This document shows positions 32,824 to 41,669 of a stretch of 64,000 nt of DNA, in pieces. The stretch covers positions 1,302,001 to 1,366,000 of the forward strand of contig NZ_LR699553.1 in the NCBI RefSeq assembly GCF_902459535.1, given 5' to 3'. Position 1 is the stretch's first letter. Every line of letters begins with the position of its first letter. The position numbers were made by a program, and so were the translations under genes. The stretch is from Paraburkholderia dioscoreae (GTDB lineage: Bacteria > Pseudomonadota > Gammaproteobacteria > Burkholderiales > Burkholderiaceae). Under the pieces are notes generated by a model, which did no database searches, was not told the origin of the DNA, and was given only the letters and a program-made list of their open reading frames with translations.

Positions 32824-33459
32824 TTAAGCGGCGCTGTGGGCGGCGGTCGTGCAGGTCATCGCGTCGTCGGCTTCGTAGCCGGACGTGAGGACTTTGATGC
32901 GGCCGTCTTCGAGCGCGAAGATCCAGCCGTGCACGAGCGGCGCCGGATCGGCGTCCCGCACGATAGGGTGCGCGCGTAACCCGCGTACCTGTTCGAGCAC
33001 GTTCAGCTCGGCGAGGCGGTCGATACGCTGCCGCTCGTTCGCTTGGCCATCCAGTTCTTCGTGATGTGCTTTAGCGAGTGCGCACAGCGGCGCGATCCGC
33101 CGATTCACGTGCGGCAGGCCCGGTTCGGGCGGCAGAAGGGCTGCGCGCACGCCGCCGCATCCATAATGGCCGCAGACGATCACATGGCCGACCTTCAGCA
33201 CCTTCACCGCATATTCGAGGACGCTCGCCGAGTTGTCGTCGCCGGCCTGAAAGAGATTGGCGATGTTGCGGTGGACGAACAGGTCGCCCGGCTCGCAATG
33301 CGTGATGGTCTCGGCGGGCACGCGGCTGTCCGAGCAGCCGATCCAGAGCACGTGAGGATTCTGCCCGCGCACCAGATTGCGGAAAAACGCGGGGTTGCGC
33401 ACGGCGGTTTCGTGCGCCCAGGCGACATTGGCGACGAGGAGGCGTTTGGGACGGTTCAT
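32824..33459 (-). CDS. Beta-class carbonic anhydrase
   Basis: A 211-residue protein from the ATG at 33459 (MNRPKRLLVANVAWAHETAV). Zinc ligands are visible: Cys42 and Asp44 in GCSDSR, and His98 and Cys101 in CGHYGCGG. The longer frame to 33549 adds residues not typical of the family. It interconverts CO2 and bicarbonate. It lies upstream of, and codirectional with, the SulP gene, so the two are probably one operon. Confidence 0.95.
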   Translation of the reverse strand: MNRPKRLLVANVAWAHETAVRNPAFFRNLVRGQNPHVLWIGCSDSRVPAETITHCEPGDLFVHRNIANLFQAGDDNSASVLEYAVKVLKVGHVIVCGHYGCGGVRAALLPPEPGLPHVNRRIAPLCALAKAHHEELDGQANERQRIDRLAELNVLEQVRGLRAHPIVRDADPAPLVHGWIFALEDGRIKVLTSGYEADDAMTCTTAAHSAA

Positions 33460-33624
33460 CGAGAGGGCTCCGTAAGTAAGGCGCATTGATTCGGCGCCGA
33501 ATTCACGGCTACGCTCGCGCGGCCTCATGAGAGGCCGGCTCCAAATCAATTATTACGAAAGCCTTTCTACCAAAAAATAAATCCGCTGTGCACGAAATAA
33601 AATTCGCTGTCATGCGCAATAAAT
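33460..33624 (-). promoter_or_regulatory. AT-rich promoter region of the carbonic anhydrase operon
   Basis: A strikingly AT-rich patch (33540-33630) for this GC-rich genome, lying between the terminator of the lipoprotein gene and the carbonic anhydrase. It presumably holds the promoter. No single -35/-10 pair could be chosen with confidence. Confidence 0.4.
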
Positions 33625-33652
33625 AAAAAAAAGCCGCCTGGGAAGGCGGCTT
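33625..33652 (-). terminator. Rho-independent terminator of the lipoprotein gene
   Basis: On the minus strand GCCGCC, a five-to-six-base loop and GGCGGC are followed by a run of eight T residues. It begins 33 bases after the lipoprotein stop. Confidence 0.9.
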
Positions 33653-33684
33653 CGTAGATGCAGGGCTTGCGGGCCTGGATTCGC

Positions 33685-34236
33685 TCAGAACAGGCTGCGG
33701 CGATCCGGATCATGCAACGGATCGGGCGTTTTCTGCGTGAGCCGCACAATGCCCTGGTCGTCGAAATAAAAGCTGTACATCATGTACCAGACGTTGTCTT
33801 CCAGATAGCGATAGGTCCAGACTTCGCGCTTCATCAACGGAAAGTATGCCGTTTCGACCGGGCGGCCGAAGTTCACCAGCACGTCGCTCTTGGTCCATTT
33901 GCCGATTTCCGCGCGGTAGAACTCGTTGGGTTGCAGCACCTGGCGCACGTTGACGATCTTGCCGGATGCGTCGATGTCGGCCGCGGTGGTGGTTTCGCCC
34001 ATTGGCTGGGTTGGCCACATCAGCCGCTTGCCGCCGTTCGGCAGGTCGTAGCTTTCGCGCGGCGGCCCGAGACGCGCGACGATGGTCGATTCGTCCGCGC
34101 CTTGCTGGTATTGCTGCCAGGGCTGCACGCAGCCGGCGAGCACCAATGCGCTCAGGCAAACGAGCGCCGCGCGGCGCAGGCGCCTTGCGGCCGGCGCTCC
34201 GATCGAGGCCGCCGTGACGTGGTGGCGGTTGAACAT
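33685..34236 (-). CDS. Outer-membrane lipoprotein, SmpA/BamE-like
   Basis: A 183-residue protein from the ATG at 34236, chosen because GGAGGAA lies five bases upstream. The N-terminus is basic, followed by a hydrophobic helix and lipobox LAGC (Cys about residue 36). The mature part includes DESTIVARLGPPRESYDLPN and VLVNFGRPVETAYFPLMKRE. That is two repeats of the small alpha-beta motif (xxLGxP) of SmpA/OmlA-like lipoproteins. It is not the short BamE itself. Function unknown. Confidence 0.82.
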   Translation of the reverse strand: MFNRHHVTAASIGAPAARRLRRAALVCLSALVLAGCVQPWQQYQQGADESTIVARLGPPRESYDLPNGGKRLMWPTQPMGETTTAADIDASGKIVNVRQVLQPNEFYRAEIGKWTKSDVLVNFGRPVETAYFPLMKREVWTYRYLEDNVWYMMYSFYFDDQGIVRLTQKTPDPLHDPDRRSLF

Positions 34237-34420
34237 GTATTCCTCCGATGGCGTGTGAGTAGCGGTTTTTATCATCGAGACGCATTATTTTGACACGCGC
34301 TGCGGTAAAAGATTTGCGCTTCGTGAAGAGCCGGCCGGGAATGACAGTAACGGTTGCGCCGGCTTGCTTATTCCGTCGTGAACGACCTATGATCCGCGCT
34401 TTCACCAATCAGGCGGGGCG

Positions 34421-35839
34421 ATGACGATGGCGAAGTGGCAACGGACGGCGACGGCGCTGGCGGCGATTTTGATGACGGCGGCAGCGCACGCGGCGGGCGA
34501 GCCGGCGGCTAAGCCCGTGGCCGGCGCCGCAGCTAGTCCGGCAGCTAGTCCGGCAGCTAGTCCGGCAGTTAGTCCGGTAGCGAAGCCAGCGGCTAACGCC
34601 CCAGCAATACCGCCAGCTAACGCCGCAGCGAAGCCCGCGAGCAAACCCACCGGCGCGCCGATCCAACTGGCGCTGATCGAAGGCATGTCCGGCCCGTTCG
34701 CCAACGCAGGCGCGGCGGTGGAGCGCAATCTGCGCTTCGGTGTCGAGCAGGTGAACGCGCATGGCGGCGTAAAGCTTGCCGACGGTGCGCATCCGTTCGA
34801 ACTGGTCGTGCTCGACAGCAAGGGCGGCACCGAAGAGGCGCTCACGCAGCTGCGGGCGGCCGCCGACCGCCATATCGGCTACATCATGCAAGGCAACAGC
34901 TCGGCGGTCGCCGCCGCGCTGATCGGCGCGATCGACAAGCAGAACAGCCGCGAACCGGGCAACCGCGAACTGTTTCTCAACTATTCCGCCGACGACCCCG
35001 CCCTCACCAACGCCAACTGCAGCTTCTGGCATTTCCGTTTCGACGCTCACGCGGGCATGCGCATGGACGCGCTGGCCGACGTGATCCAGCGCGACAAGGC
35101 GGTGAAGAAGGTCTATCTGCTGAACCAGGATTACAGCTTCGGCCACGATGTGAGCAGCCTCGCGCGTTCGGCGCTGGCGGTGAAGCGGCCGGACATCGCG
35201 GTGGTCGGCGACGAATTTCATCCGATCGGCCGCGTGAAGGACTTCGCGCCGTACGTCGCGAAGATCCGCGCGAGCGGGGCGGACGCCGTGATCACGGGCA
35301 ACTGGGGCAACGACCTGACGCTGCTCGTCAAGGCCGCGCGCGAGCAGGGGCTGGACACGAAGTTCTACACGTTCTACGGCAACAGCCTGGGGGCGCCCGC
35401 CGCTCTGGGCGACGCCGGCGTGGGCCACGTGGTCGCCGTGGCCGACTGGCATCCGAATGCCGGCGGAGCGGCTTCCGACGCGTGGTACGCCGCCTTCCGG
35501 GCCCGCTTCCGGGCCGCGCAGGACGATTATCCGGTGCTGCGCATGCCGCTGATGATCGAAACCCTGGCCGCGGCGATGTCCCGCGCCGGCAGCGCCGACC
35601 CGACTGCGGTGGCGCGAGCCCTCGAAGGGATCAAATTCGACAATGGCTTTCACGCCTCGTGGATGCGCGCCGACGACCATCAACTTATCCAGCCCCTTTA
35701 CGTGATGGAAATGGACAAAGCCGGTACGCCGGGCGTGCATTTCGATAACGAAGGCTCCGGCTACGGCTTTCGCACGGTGCTGGCGTTGCCGCCCGAGCGC
35801 ACCGTCTTGCCGACCGTCTGCAGGATGAAGCGGCCATGA
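34421..35839 (+). CDS. ABC transporter substrate-binding protein, branched-chain amino-acid (LivJ) type
   Basis: A 472-residue periplasmic protein. Its signal peptide (about residues 1-24, ending AAHA) is followed by an Ala/Pro/Ser low-complexity linker of about 50 residues encoded by 12-bp repeats. The type I periplasmic-binding fold begins IQLALIEGMSGPFANAGAAV and includes SFGHDVSSLARSALA. No permease or ATPase genes are adjacent, so it is an orphan binding protein or works with unlinked components. A second ATG two codons in is an alternative start. Confidence 0.87.
   Translation: MTMAKWQRTATALAAILMTAAAHAAGEPAAKPVAGAAASPAASPAASPAVSPVAKPAANAPAIPPANAAAKPASKPTGAPIQLALIEGMSGPFANAGAAVERNLRFGVEQVNAHGGVKLADGAHPFELVVLDSKGGTEEALTQLRAAADRHIGYIMQGNSSAVAAALIGAIDKQNSREPGNRELFLNYSADDPALTNANCSFWHFRFDAHAGMRMDALADVIQRDKAVKKVYLLNQDYSFGHDVSSLARSALAVKRPDIAVVGDEFHPIGRVKDFAPYVAKIRASGADAVITGNWGNDLTLLVKAAREQGLDTKFYTFYGNSLGAPAALGDAGVGHVVAVADWHPNAGGAASDAWYAAFRARFRAAQDDYPVLRMPLMIETLAAAMSRAGSADPTAVARALEGIKFDNGFHASWMRADDHQLIQPLYVMEMDKAGTPGVHFDNEGSGYGFRTVLALPPERTVLPTVCRMKRP
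34529..34576 (+). repeat. 12-bp tandem repeats within the binding-protein gene
   Basis: GCAGCTAGTCCG occurs three times exactly, then once with a single change (GCAGTTAGTCCG). The unit encodes Ala-Ala-Ser-Pro in frame in the linker after the signal peptide. Gain or loss of a unit keeps the frame. Confidence 0.9.
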
Positions 35840-35900
35840 CGCCGGCGAGGCGCGCGCCATCGCCCGATCCAGCGGGGTTCGCGGCCGGAATGGGCTGTGC

Positions 35901-35906
35901 TACAAT
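35901..35906 (+). promoter_or_regulatory. Candidate -10 box of rpsO
   Basis: TACAAT in GTGCTACAATACGCG lies 110 bases before the rpsO start. The -35 at 17 bases upstream is weak (TTCGCG). The intervening leader could carry the S15 autoregulatory structure, but no pseudoknot was resolved by eye. Confidence 0.45.
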
Positions 35907-36015
35907 ACGCGTCCCGTTGTGAGGCAGGCCTTTATCCAAGGCATGTGAGCACACGGGTAACCCACGGCACGGCCTTTCTTCCGTGACCGCCTGTCTAGTT
36001 CTTAAGGAAATCGAC

Positions 36016-36288
36016 ATGTCCGCAGTTGAAACAAGCAAGAAGTCCGAAGTCGTCGCGCAATTCGCACGCGCAGCTAACGACACCGGCTCCCCCGAAGTTC
36101 AGGTCGCGCTGCTCACGACCCGTATCAACGAACTGACCGTTCACTTCAAGGCCCACTCGAAAGACCACCACAGCCGCCGCGGTCTGCTGCGCATGGTGAG
36201 CCGCCGTCGTAAGCTGCTCGACTACCTGAAGGGTAAGGACGCGGATCGTTACCGCGCACTGATCGAGAAGCTGGGTCTGCGTAAGTAA
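36016..36288 (+). CDS. rpsO: 30S ribosomal protein S15
   Basis: A 90-residue protein from the ATG at 36016, preceded by AAGGAAAT. FARAANDTGSPEVQVALLTT and HHSRRGLLRMVSRRRKLLDY are the S15 signature. It binds 16S rRNA early in 30S assembly. rpsO followed by pnp is a conserved pair. Confidence 0.98.
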   Translation: MSAVETSKKSEVVAQFARAANDTGSPEVQVALLTTRINELTVHFKAHSKDHHSRRGLLRMVSRRRKLLDYLKGKDADRYRALIEKLGLRK

Positions 36289-36308
36289 TCGGCCAGTCGT
36301 TCAGCAAG

Positions 36309-36345
36309 ATGCCTGTGTCAGTTCCACTGATACAGGCATTTTGTT
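36309..36345 (+). terminator. Rho-independent terminator after rpsO
   Basis: TGCCTGTGTCAG pairs with CTGATACAGGCA (one mismatch) and is followed by TTTTGTTTTTG. Confidence 0.88.
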
Positions 36346-36633
36346 TTTGCACGGTGCGCTTCATGTGATGCGCGCCGGCTGTTCTCCGCAGTGGCGTGCC
36401 GGTTCATGCGGCGGGAGCAGGAAGCAGCAGTAAAGCAGTAGAGCAGGCAGTAAAAAAGAGATTCATGGCCGGGCTTCAGGGGCGGAGCTTTGTGTCATTC
36501 CAGCGGTTCGCGCGCGTACTCAACGTAAAGCGTGGTTCTCTGGAATGGCATAACACTACTCTTCCCATGCGGCGCCGGTCCTGGCGTTGCCGCGCCGCTT
36601 CTGGTTCGCGCGGCATTACGAAGAGGAAAAGCA
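36346..36633 (+). other. pnp leader region
   Basis: The rpsO-pnp gap (36289-36633) holds the rpsO terminator and then this gene-free leader. An AG-rich run with imperfect AGCAGTAAA repeats lies at 36417-36456. AGAGGAA just before the ATG at 36634 is the pnp ribosome-binding site. E. coli pnp has an RNase III-cleaved leader hairpin; an equivalent was not identified here. Confidence 0.4.
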
Positions 36634-38784
36634 ATGACTATGTTCAATAAGATCGTCAAAGAATTTCAGTGGGGACAACATAAAGTTCGCCTCGAAACCG
36701 GCGAAATCGCTCGCCAGGCGAGCGGTGCCGTAATCGTCGACGTCGAAGATACCGTGGTGTTGGCCACCGTGGTGGGCGCCAAGACGGCCAAGCCGGGTCA
36801 GGACTTTTTTCCGCTGACCGTCGACTACCTCGAAAAGACCTACGCCGCCGGCAAGATTCCGGGTGGCTTCTTCCGTCGCGAAGGCCGTCCGTCGGAAGGC
36901 GAAACGCTGATCTCGCGCCTGATCGACCGTCCGTTGCGTCCGCTGTTCCCGGAAGGCTTCTACAACGAAGTCCAGGTCGTGATCCACGTCCTGTCGCTGA
37001 ACCCGGAAATCCCCGCTGACATTCCCGCGCTGATCGGCGCGTCGGCGGCGCTGGCCGTGTCCGGTCTGCCGTTCAACGGCCCGGTCGGCGCAGCACGCGT
37101 GGCCTACATCAACAACGAATACGTGTTGAACCCGACGCGTCCGCAAATGAAGGAATCGGCGCTCGACCTGATCGTCGCCGGTACGGAACGCGCGGTGCTG
37201 ATGGTGGAATCGGAAGCGCAGCAACTGAGCGAAGAAGTGATGCTCGGCGGCGTGGTGTTCGGTCATGAGCAAATGCAGATCGCGATCGACGCGATCCACG
37301 ATCTGGTTCGCGAAGGCGGCAAGCCGGAATGGGACTGGAAGCCGGCAGCGAAGAACGAGCCGCTGATCGCACGCGTAACGGAATTGGCGCAAGCCGACCT
37401 GCTCGCCGCTTACCAGTTGCGCGACAAGCAGGCCCGTTCGGCCAAGCTGAAGGAAATCTACGCAGCCACGTCGGCGAAGCTGGAAGAAGACGCGGCAGCA
37501 GGCGGCACGGTGGCGGCCGACAAGGCAACCGTCGGCAACGTGCTGTTCGATATCGAAGCGAAGATCGTCCGTACGCAGATCCTGAACGGCGAGCCGCGTA
37601 TCGACGGCCGCGACACGCGTACCGTGCGCCCGATCGAAATCCGTACCGGCGTGCTGCCGCGTACGCACGGTTCGGCACTGTTCACGCGCGGCGAAACGCA
37701 AGCGCTGGTGGTGGCCACGTTGGGCACGAAGGGCGACGAGCAGAATATCGACGCGCTCGAAGGCGAGTACCGCGAACGCTTCATGCTCCACTACAACATG
37801 CCTCCGTTCGCGACCGGCGAAACGGGCCGCGTCGGTTCGCCGAAGCGCCGTGAAATCGGTCACGGCCGCCTGGCCAAGCGCGCGCTGGCTGCGTGCCTGC
37901 CGAGCGCCGACGAATTCGGCTACTCGATTCGCGTCGTGTCGGAAATCACGGAATCGAACGGTTCCTCGTCGATGGCTTCGGTGTGCGGCGGCTGCCTCGC
38001 GCTGATGGACGCCGGCGTGCCGATGAAGGCGCACGTCGCCGGCATCGCGATGGGCCTGATCCTGGAAGGCAACAAGTTTGCCGTGCTGACCGACATCCTC
38101 GGCGACGAAGATCACCTCGGCGACATGGACTTCAAGGTGGCGGGCACGGAACAAGGCGTGACCGCGCTGCAAATGGACATCAAGATCCAGGGCATCACCA
38201 AGGAAATCATGCAGGTCGCCCTCGCGCAAGCGAAGGAAGGCCGTCTGCATATCCTCGGCAAGATGACCTCGGCGGTGTCGGGCGCGAACACGGTGCTGTC
38301 GGACTACGCACCGCGCATGATCACCATCAAGATCAATCCGGAAAAGATCCGCGACGTGATCGGCAAGGGTGGTTCGGTAATCCGCGCGCTGACCGAAGAA
38401 ACCGGCACGACGATCGATATTTCGGACGACGGCGTCGTCACCATCGCCAGCACGAGCAGCGAAGGCATGGCCGAAGCGAAGAAGCGTATCGAGAACATCA
38501 CGCTGGAAGTCGAAGTGGGCCAGGTGTACGAAGGCACCGTGCTCAAGCTGCTCGATTTCGGCGCGATCGTGAACATCCTGCCGGGCAAGGACGGTCTGCT
38601 GCACATCTCCGAAATCGCCAACGAGCGTATCAAGGACATCAACGACTACCTGAAAGACGGCCAGCAGGTGAAGGTCAAGGTCATCCAGACGGACGAAAAG
38701 GGCCGCGTGCGTTTGTCGGCCAAGGCGTTGCTGAACGACGCGGCGAATGGTGCGCCGCAAGGCGAGCCGACGCCGCAGCAGTAA
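36634..38784 (+). CDS. pnp: Polynucleotide phosphorylase
   Basis: A 716-residue protein from the ATG at 36634 (MTMFNKIVKEFQWGQHKVRL). It has two RNase PH domains with an alpha-helical domain between, including FFRREGRPSEGETLISRLID and YSIRVVSEITESNGSSSMAS. A KH domain (about residues 555-615, with VIGKGGSVIRALTEETG) and an S1 domain (about 620-690) follow. It degrades RNA 3' to 5' by phosphorolysis and belongs to the degradosome. A long frame on the opposite strand is only a codon-bias shadow. Confidence 0.98.
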   Translation: MTMFNKIVKEFQWGQHKVRLETGEIARQASGAVIVDVEDTVVLATVVGAKTAKPGQDFFPLTVDYLEKTYAAGKIPGGFFRREGRPSEGETLISRLIDRPLRPLFPEGFYNEVQVVIHVLSLNPEIPADIPALIGASAALAVSGLPFNGPVGAARVAYINNEYVLNPTRPQMKESALDLIVAGTERAVLMVESEAQQLSEEVMLGGVVFGHEQMQIAIDAIHDLVREGGKPEWDWKPAAKNEPLIARVTELAQADLLAAYQLRDKQARSAKLKEIYAATSAKLEEDAAAGGTVAADKATVGNVLFDIEAKIVRTQILNGEPRIDGRDTRTVRPIEIRTGVLPRTHGSALFTRGETQALVVATLGTKGDEQNIDALEGEYRERFMLHYNMPPFATGETGRVGSPKRREIGHGRLAKRALAACLPSADEFGYSIRVVSEITESNGSSSMASVCGGCLALMDAGVPMKAHVAGIAMGLILEGNKFAVLTDILGDEDHLGDMDFKVAGTEQGVTALQMDIKIQGITKEIMQVALAQAKEGRLHILGKMTSAVSGANTVLSDYAPRMITIKINPEKIRDVIGKGGSVIRALTEETGTTIDISDDGVVTIASTSSEGMAEAKKRIENITLEVEVGQVYEGTVLKLLDFGAIVNILPGKDGLLHISEIANERIKDINDYLKDGQQVKVKVIQTDEKGRVRLSAKALLNDAANGAPQGEPTPQQ

Positions 38785-38798
38785 TGCGGTAGCGGGAC

Positions 38799-38835
38799 AA
38801 CGGCCGGCAGCGTGAATGCGCGCCGGCCGTTTTTC
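38799..38835 (+). terminator. Rho-independent terminator after pnp
   Basis: AACGGCCGGC (38799-38808) pairs with GCCGGCCGTT (38822-38831), followed by TTTTC. Confidence 0.9.
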
Positions 38836-38960
38836 ATGAAGGGTTCAGGTGCATTGCGCTGCACGCGGGCGCCCCGGAGAAAATCCCGTCGGGCAGGCAA
38901 ACGGGTACTCTGTTTGTTCATGCCGGCATGCAACGCAATCCAATCTTGGAGCTGACGCAG

Positions 38961-39977
38961 ATGAAAGCGATCGAAATCACCGAATTCGGTGCACCGGAAG
39001 TCCTGAAGCTGGCCGAGCGGCCCACGCCGCAGCCGGCCGCGGGCGAGGTGCTGATCAAGGTGGCCGCATCCGGCATCAACCGTCCGGACGTGTTCCAGCG
39101 CAAAGGCGGCTATGCGCCGCCGCCGGGCGCGTCGGATCTGCCGGGGCTGGAAGTGGCGGGAGAAATTGTCGGCGGTACGATCGACGAGAAGAACAACCCG
39201 TTTGGCCTGAAAGTCGGCGATCGCGTATGCGCGTTGCTCGCCGGCGGCGGCTATGCGGAATACGCGGTCGCACCGCTGCTGCAGTGCCTGCCGGTGCCGG
39301 CAGGCTTGTCGGACGTCGAAGCGGCTTCGCTGCCGGAAACATTCTTCACGGTGTGGAGCAATGTGTTCGACCGTGCTCAACTCGGCAAGGGGGAAGGTGC
39401 GCCGGACGAAACGCTGCTGGTACAAGGCGGTTCCAGCGGCATCGGCGTGACGGCGATCCAGATTGCGCATGCGCTCGGTTTTCGCGTGTTCGCGACCGCC
39501 GGGTCGGACGAGAAGTGCCGCGCGTGCGAAGCGTTGGGCGCCGAGCGGGCGATCAACTACAAGACTGAAGATTTCGTCGAAGTGATCAAGTCGCTGACCA
39601 ACGATCGCGGTGTCGACGTGGTTCTCGACATGGTGGCGGGCAGTTATGTGTCGCGTGAGCTGACGGCTTTGGCCGACGGCGGACGCATCGTGCTGATCGC
39701 ATTGCTGGGCGGCGCGAAAGCGGAACTGAACCTGAACGAAGTGCTGCGCCGCCGTTTGACGGTGACCGGTTCGACGCTGCGTCCGCGGCCGATCGAATTC
39801 AAGGCGAAGATTGCCGCGCAACTGAAAGAGCGCGTCTGGCCGCATCTCGAAGATGGCAGCATCAAGCCCGTGGTGCATCGCGTGTTTCCGGCCGCGCAGG
39901 CTGCCGACGCACACGCGCTGATGGAAAGCAGCACGCATGTCGGCAAGATCGTGCTGTCTTGGGGCCAGGACGCTTGA
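38961..39977 (+). CDS. NAD(P)H quinone oxidoreductase, zinc-independent MDR family (PIG3-like)
   Basis: A 338-residue protein from the ATG at 38961 (MKAIEITEFGAPEVLKLAER), with TTGGAGCTG upstream. ASGINRPDVFQRKGGYAPPP and the NADPH-binding LVQGGSSGIGVTAIQIAHAL identify a quinone oxidoreductase of the TP53I3/PIG3 type. The structural-zinc cysteine cluster of alcohol dehydrogenases is absent. It probably reduces quinones or reactive carbonyls in the cytoplasm. Confidence 0.9.
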   Translation: MKAIEITEFGAPEVLKLAERPTPQPAAGEVLIKVAASGINRPDVFQRKGGYAPPPGASDLPGLEVAGEIVGGTIDEKNNPFGLKVGDRVCALLAGGGYAEYAVAPLLQCLPVPAGLSDVEAASLPETFFTVWSNVFDRAQLGKGEGAPDETLLVQGGSSGIGVTAIQIAHALGFRVFATAGSDEKCRACEALGAERAINYKTEDFVEVIKSLTNDRGVDVVLDMVAGSYVSRELTALADGGRIVLIALLGGAKAELNLNEVLRRRLTVTGSTLRPRPIEFKAKIAAQLKERVWPHLEDGSIKPVVHRVFPAAQAADAHALMESSTHVGKIVLSWGQDA

Positions 39978-40099
39978 CACGGTCGGTTTGACCCGATCCA
40001 CCCCACGCAGTAAAATTGCGCGTTTTGCGCACGCCGCATGAATCCGCAAGGCGGACTGTAAGCGCAAACAAAAGTCCGCCGCCAAGACAAGACGAGACG

Positions 40100-40879
40100 A
40101 TGTCGAAACAACGAGCCAAACTGGTAGTCGGTAACTGGAAGATGCACGGGCGCCTCGCCGATAACGCCACGCTGTTGCAGGCGGTGGCGCAAGGCGCGGG
40201 CGAATTGCCGGCCGAAGTGCGCGTCGGTGTCTGCGTGCCGAGCCCGTATCTCGCGCAGTCTCAATCGTTGCTGGAAGGCAGCCGGGTGGTGTGGGGCGTG
40301 CAGGACGTGTCAGCGTTTACGCATGGCGCCTACACCGGCGAAGTGGCCGCGCCGATGGCGGTGGATTTCGGCGCCACGCTGGCGATCGTCGGGCATTCGG
40401 AGCGCCGTGCCTATCATCGCGAGAGCGCCGAGCTGGTCGCGGTGAAAACGCAACGCGCGCTCGAAGCGGGTTTGACGCCGATCGTTTGTGTCGGCGAAAC
40501 GCTTGAAGAGCGCGAAGCCGGTTTGACTGAGCAGGTGGTCGGCACGCAACTGGACGAAGTGCTGGCGAAATTGTCGGAGCAGGAGGCGGCGCGCATTGTC
40601 GTCGCGTATGAGCCAGTCTGGGCCATCGGCACGGGCAAGAGCGCGAGTTCGGAGCAGGCGCAGGCCGTTCATGCGTTCCTGCGCGCGCGTCTGGCGGCAA
40701 AGGGCGTGGCGGTGGCGGATGTGCCGCTGTTGTACGGTGGCAGCGTGAAACCGGAAAACGCGGAAGAATTGTTCCGCCAGCCGGATATCGACGGCGGCCT
40801 GATCGGCGGCGCGTCGTTGAAAGCCCAGGATTTCCTGGCGATCTGCAAGGCGGCGGCCGCAACGAGCGTCGCCGATTGA
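40100..40879 (+). CDS. tpiA: Triose-phosphate isomerase
   Basis: A 259-residue TIM barrel from the ATG at 40100 (MSKQRAKLVVGNWKMHGRLA). Catalytic Lys lies in VVGNWKMHG, His in IVGHSERRAYH, and Glu in AYEPVWAIGTG. The phosphate-binding LLYGGSVKPEN is also present. It interconverts dihydroxyacetone phosphate and glyceraldehyde 3-phosphate. secG follows after 82 bases. Confidence 0.98.
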   Translation: MSKQRAKLVVGNWKMHGRLADNATLLQAVAQGAGELPAEVRVGVCVPSPYLAQSQSLLEGSRVVWGVQDVSAFTHGAYTGEVAAPMAVDFGATLAIVGHSERRAYHRESAELVAVKTQRALEAGLTPIVCVGETLEEREAGLTEQVVGTQLDEVLAKLSEQEAARIVVAYEPVWAIGTGKSASSEQAQAVHAFLRARLAAKGVAVADVPLLYGGSVKPENAEELFRQPDIDGGLIGGASLKAQDFLAICKAAAATSVAD

Positions 40880-40961
40880 GCAGGGCGCCTTGGCGAGGAT
40901 GACCCCATCCCGTGCAACACGCAGTGTGTAGCGCGGTTAAATAAAGACTCAGGTGAGTGTA

Positions 40962-41339
40962 ATGCTGTATTTGAAAACATTGATTATCGTCGTTCAGCTG
41001 TTGTCGGCACTCGGGGTTATTGGCCTCGTGTTGCTGCAGCACGGCAAAGGCGCCGATATGGGCGCGGCTTTTGGTAGCGGAGCGTCCGGCAGTCTGTTCG
41101 GCGCGACCGGTTCTGCAAACTTTTTGTCACGTACGACAGCCGTTCTCGCGGCGGTGTTTTTTGTCACCACGCTGACACTCACTTACCTCGGAGCATATCG
41201 CGCGAAACCTTCCGCAGGCGTGCTGGGCGCGGCTGTGACGGCTCCGGTTGCCGCTTCTGCCGCTTCGGCGGCGGCGGGCGGTTCGGCTGTTTTGCCGGCA
41301 TCAGCTGCGTCCATTCCGGCGACCGACGTGCCGAAATAA
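40962..41339 (+). CDS. secG: Preprotein translocase subunit SecG
   Basis: A 125-residue protein from the ATG at 40962; AGGTGAG lies just upstream. Its two transmembrane helices are about residues 3-22 and 52-75, with the conserved loop LLQHGKGADMGAAFGSGASG. The C-terminal tail is Ala-rich. It supports SecYE-dependent protein export. The tpiA-secG-tRNA-Leu-nuo order is typical of proteobacteria. Confidence 0.95.
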   Translation: MLYLKTLIIVVQLLSALGVIGLVLLQHGKGADMGAAFGSGASGSLFGATGSANFLSRTTAVLAAVFFVTTLTLTYLGAYRAKPSAGVLGAAVTAPVAASAASAAAGGSAVLPASAASIPATDVPK

Positions 41340-41366
41340 AATTTTCGTTCAAGGTGCTTTTGTGCG

Positions 41367-41395
41367 TTGAACAAACTGTTTAGACCAGTTATAAT
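41367..41395 (+). promoter_or_regulatory. Strong sigma-70-type promoter of tRNA-Leu
   Basis: TTGAAC (41367-41372), a 17-base spacer and perfect TATAAT (41390-41395) lie 57 bases before the mature tRNA. Start of transcription is expected near 41402. Confidence 0.75.
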
Positions 41396-41452
41396 TCAAG
41401 TCTTGAAGCGATTCGCGGGTTTTATAAGTTGTTTTCCCGGATTGCATGCAGT

Positions 41453-41537
41453 GCCGACGTGGTGAAATTGGTAGACACGCTATCTTGAGGGGGTAGTGGC
41501 GAAAGCTGTGCGAGTTCGAGTCTCGCCGTCGGCACCA
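41453..41537 (+). tRNA. tRNA-Leu (anticodon GAG)
   Basis: An 85-base class II tRNA with encoded CCA end. The acceptor stem GCCGACG (41453-41459) pairs with CGTCGGC (41527-41533), followed by A and CCA. The anticodon stem CTATC/GGTAG encloses the loop TTGAGGG, giving anticodon GAG, which reads CUC and CUU. The variable arm is long, as expected for leucine. The T arm is GCGAG-TTCGAGT-CTCGC. Confidence 0.97.
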
Positions 41538-41548
41538 AAATGTTATCT

Positions 41549-41586
41549 AAATGCCAGCCGCTTGCTTCGCTTCGGCTGGCATTTTC
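41549..41586 (+). terminator. Rho-independent terminator after tRNA-Leu
   Basis: AAATGCCAGCCG (41549-41560) pairs with CGGCTGGCATTT (41573-41584), followed by TT. It should end the tRNA transcript and implies a separate nuo promoter in 41587-41690. Confidence 0.85.
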
Positions 41587-41644
41587 ACTTCTGGCGTGCG
41601 GCTTGCGTTGGGCTTGCGGCATGTGCGTTTCGGAAGTGATTTCG

Positions 41645-41669
41645 CGTCAGGAGTGCTATGCTCCTGACG
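41645..41669 (+). other. Perfect 9-bp hairpin upstream of nuoA
   Basis: CGTCAGGAG and CTCCTGACG flank the loop TGCTATG. No T-run follows. It lies 31 bases before the nuoA start, so it may be an operator or a structured leader of the nuo mRNA. Confidence 0.65.

Noticed and set aside
36616..38760. A 714-codon minus-strand frame opposite pnp
   Set aside because: Same shadow effect; low-complexity Arg/His/Asp composition, no ribosome-binding site, while pnp shows complete RNase PH, KH and S1 domains.
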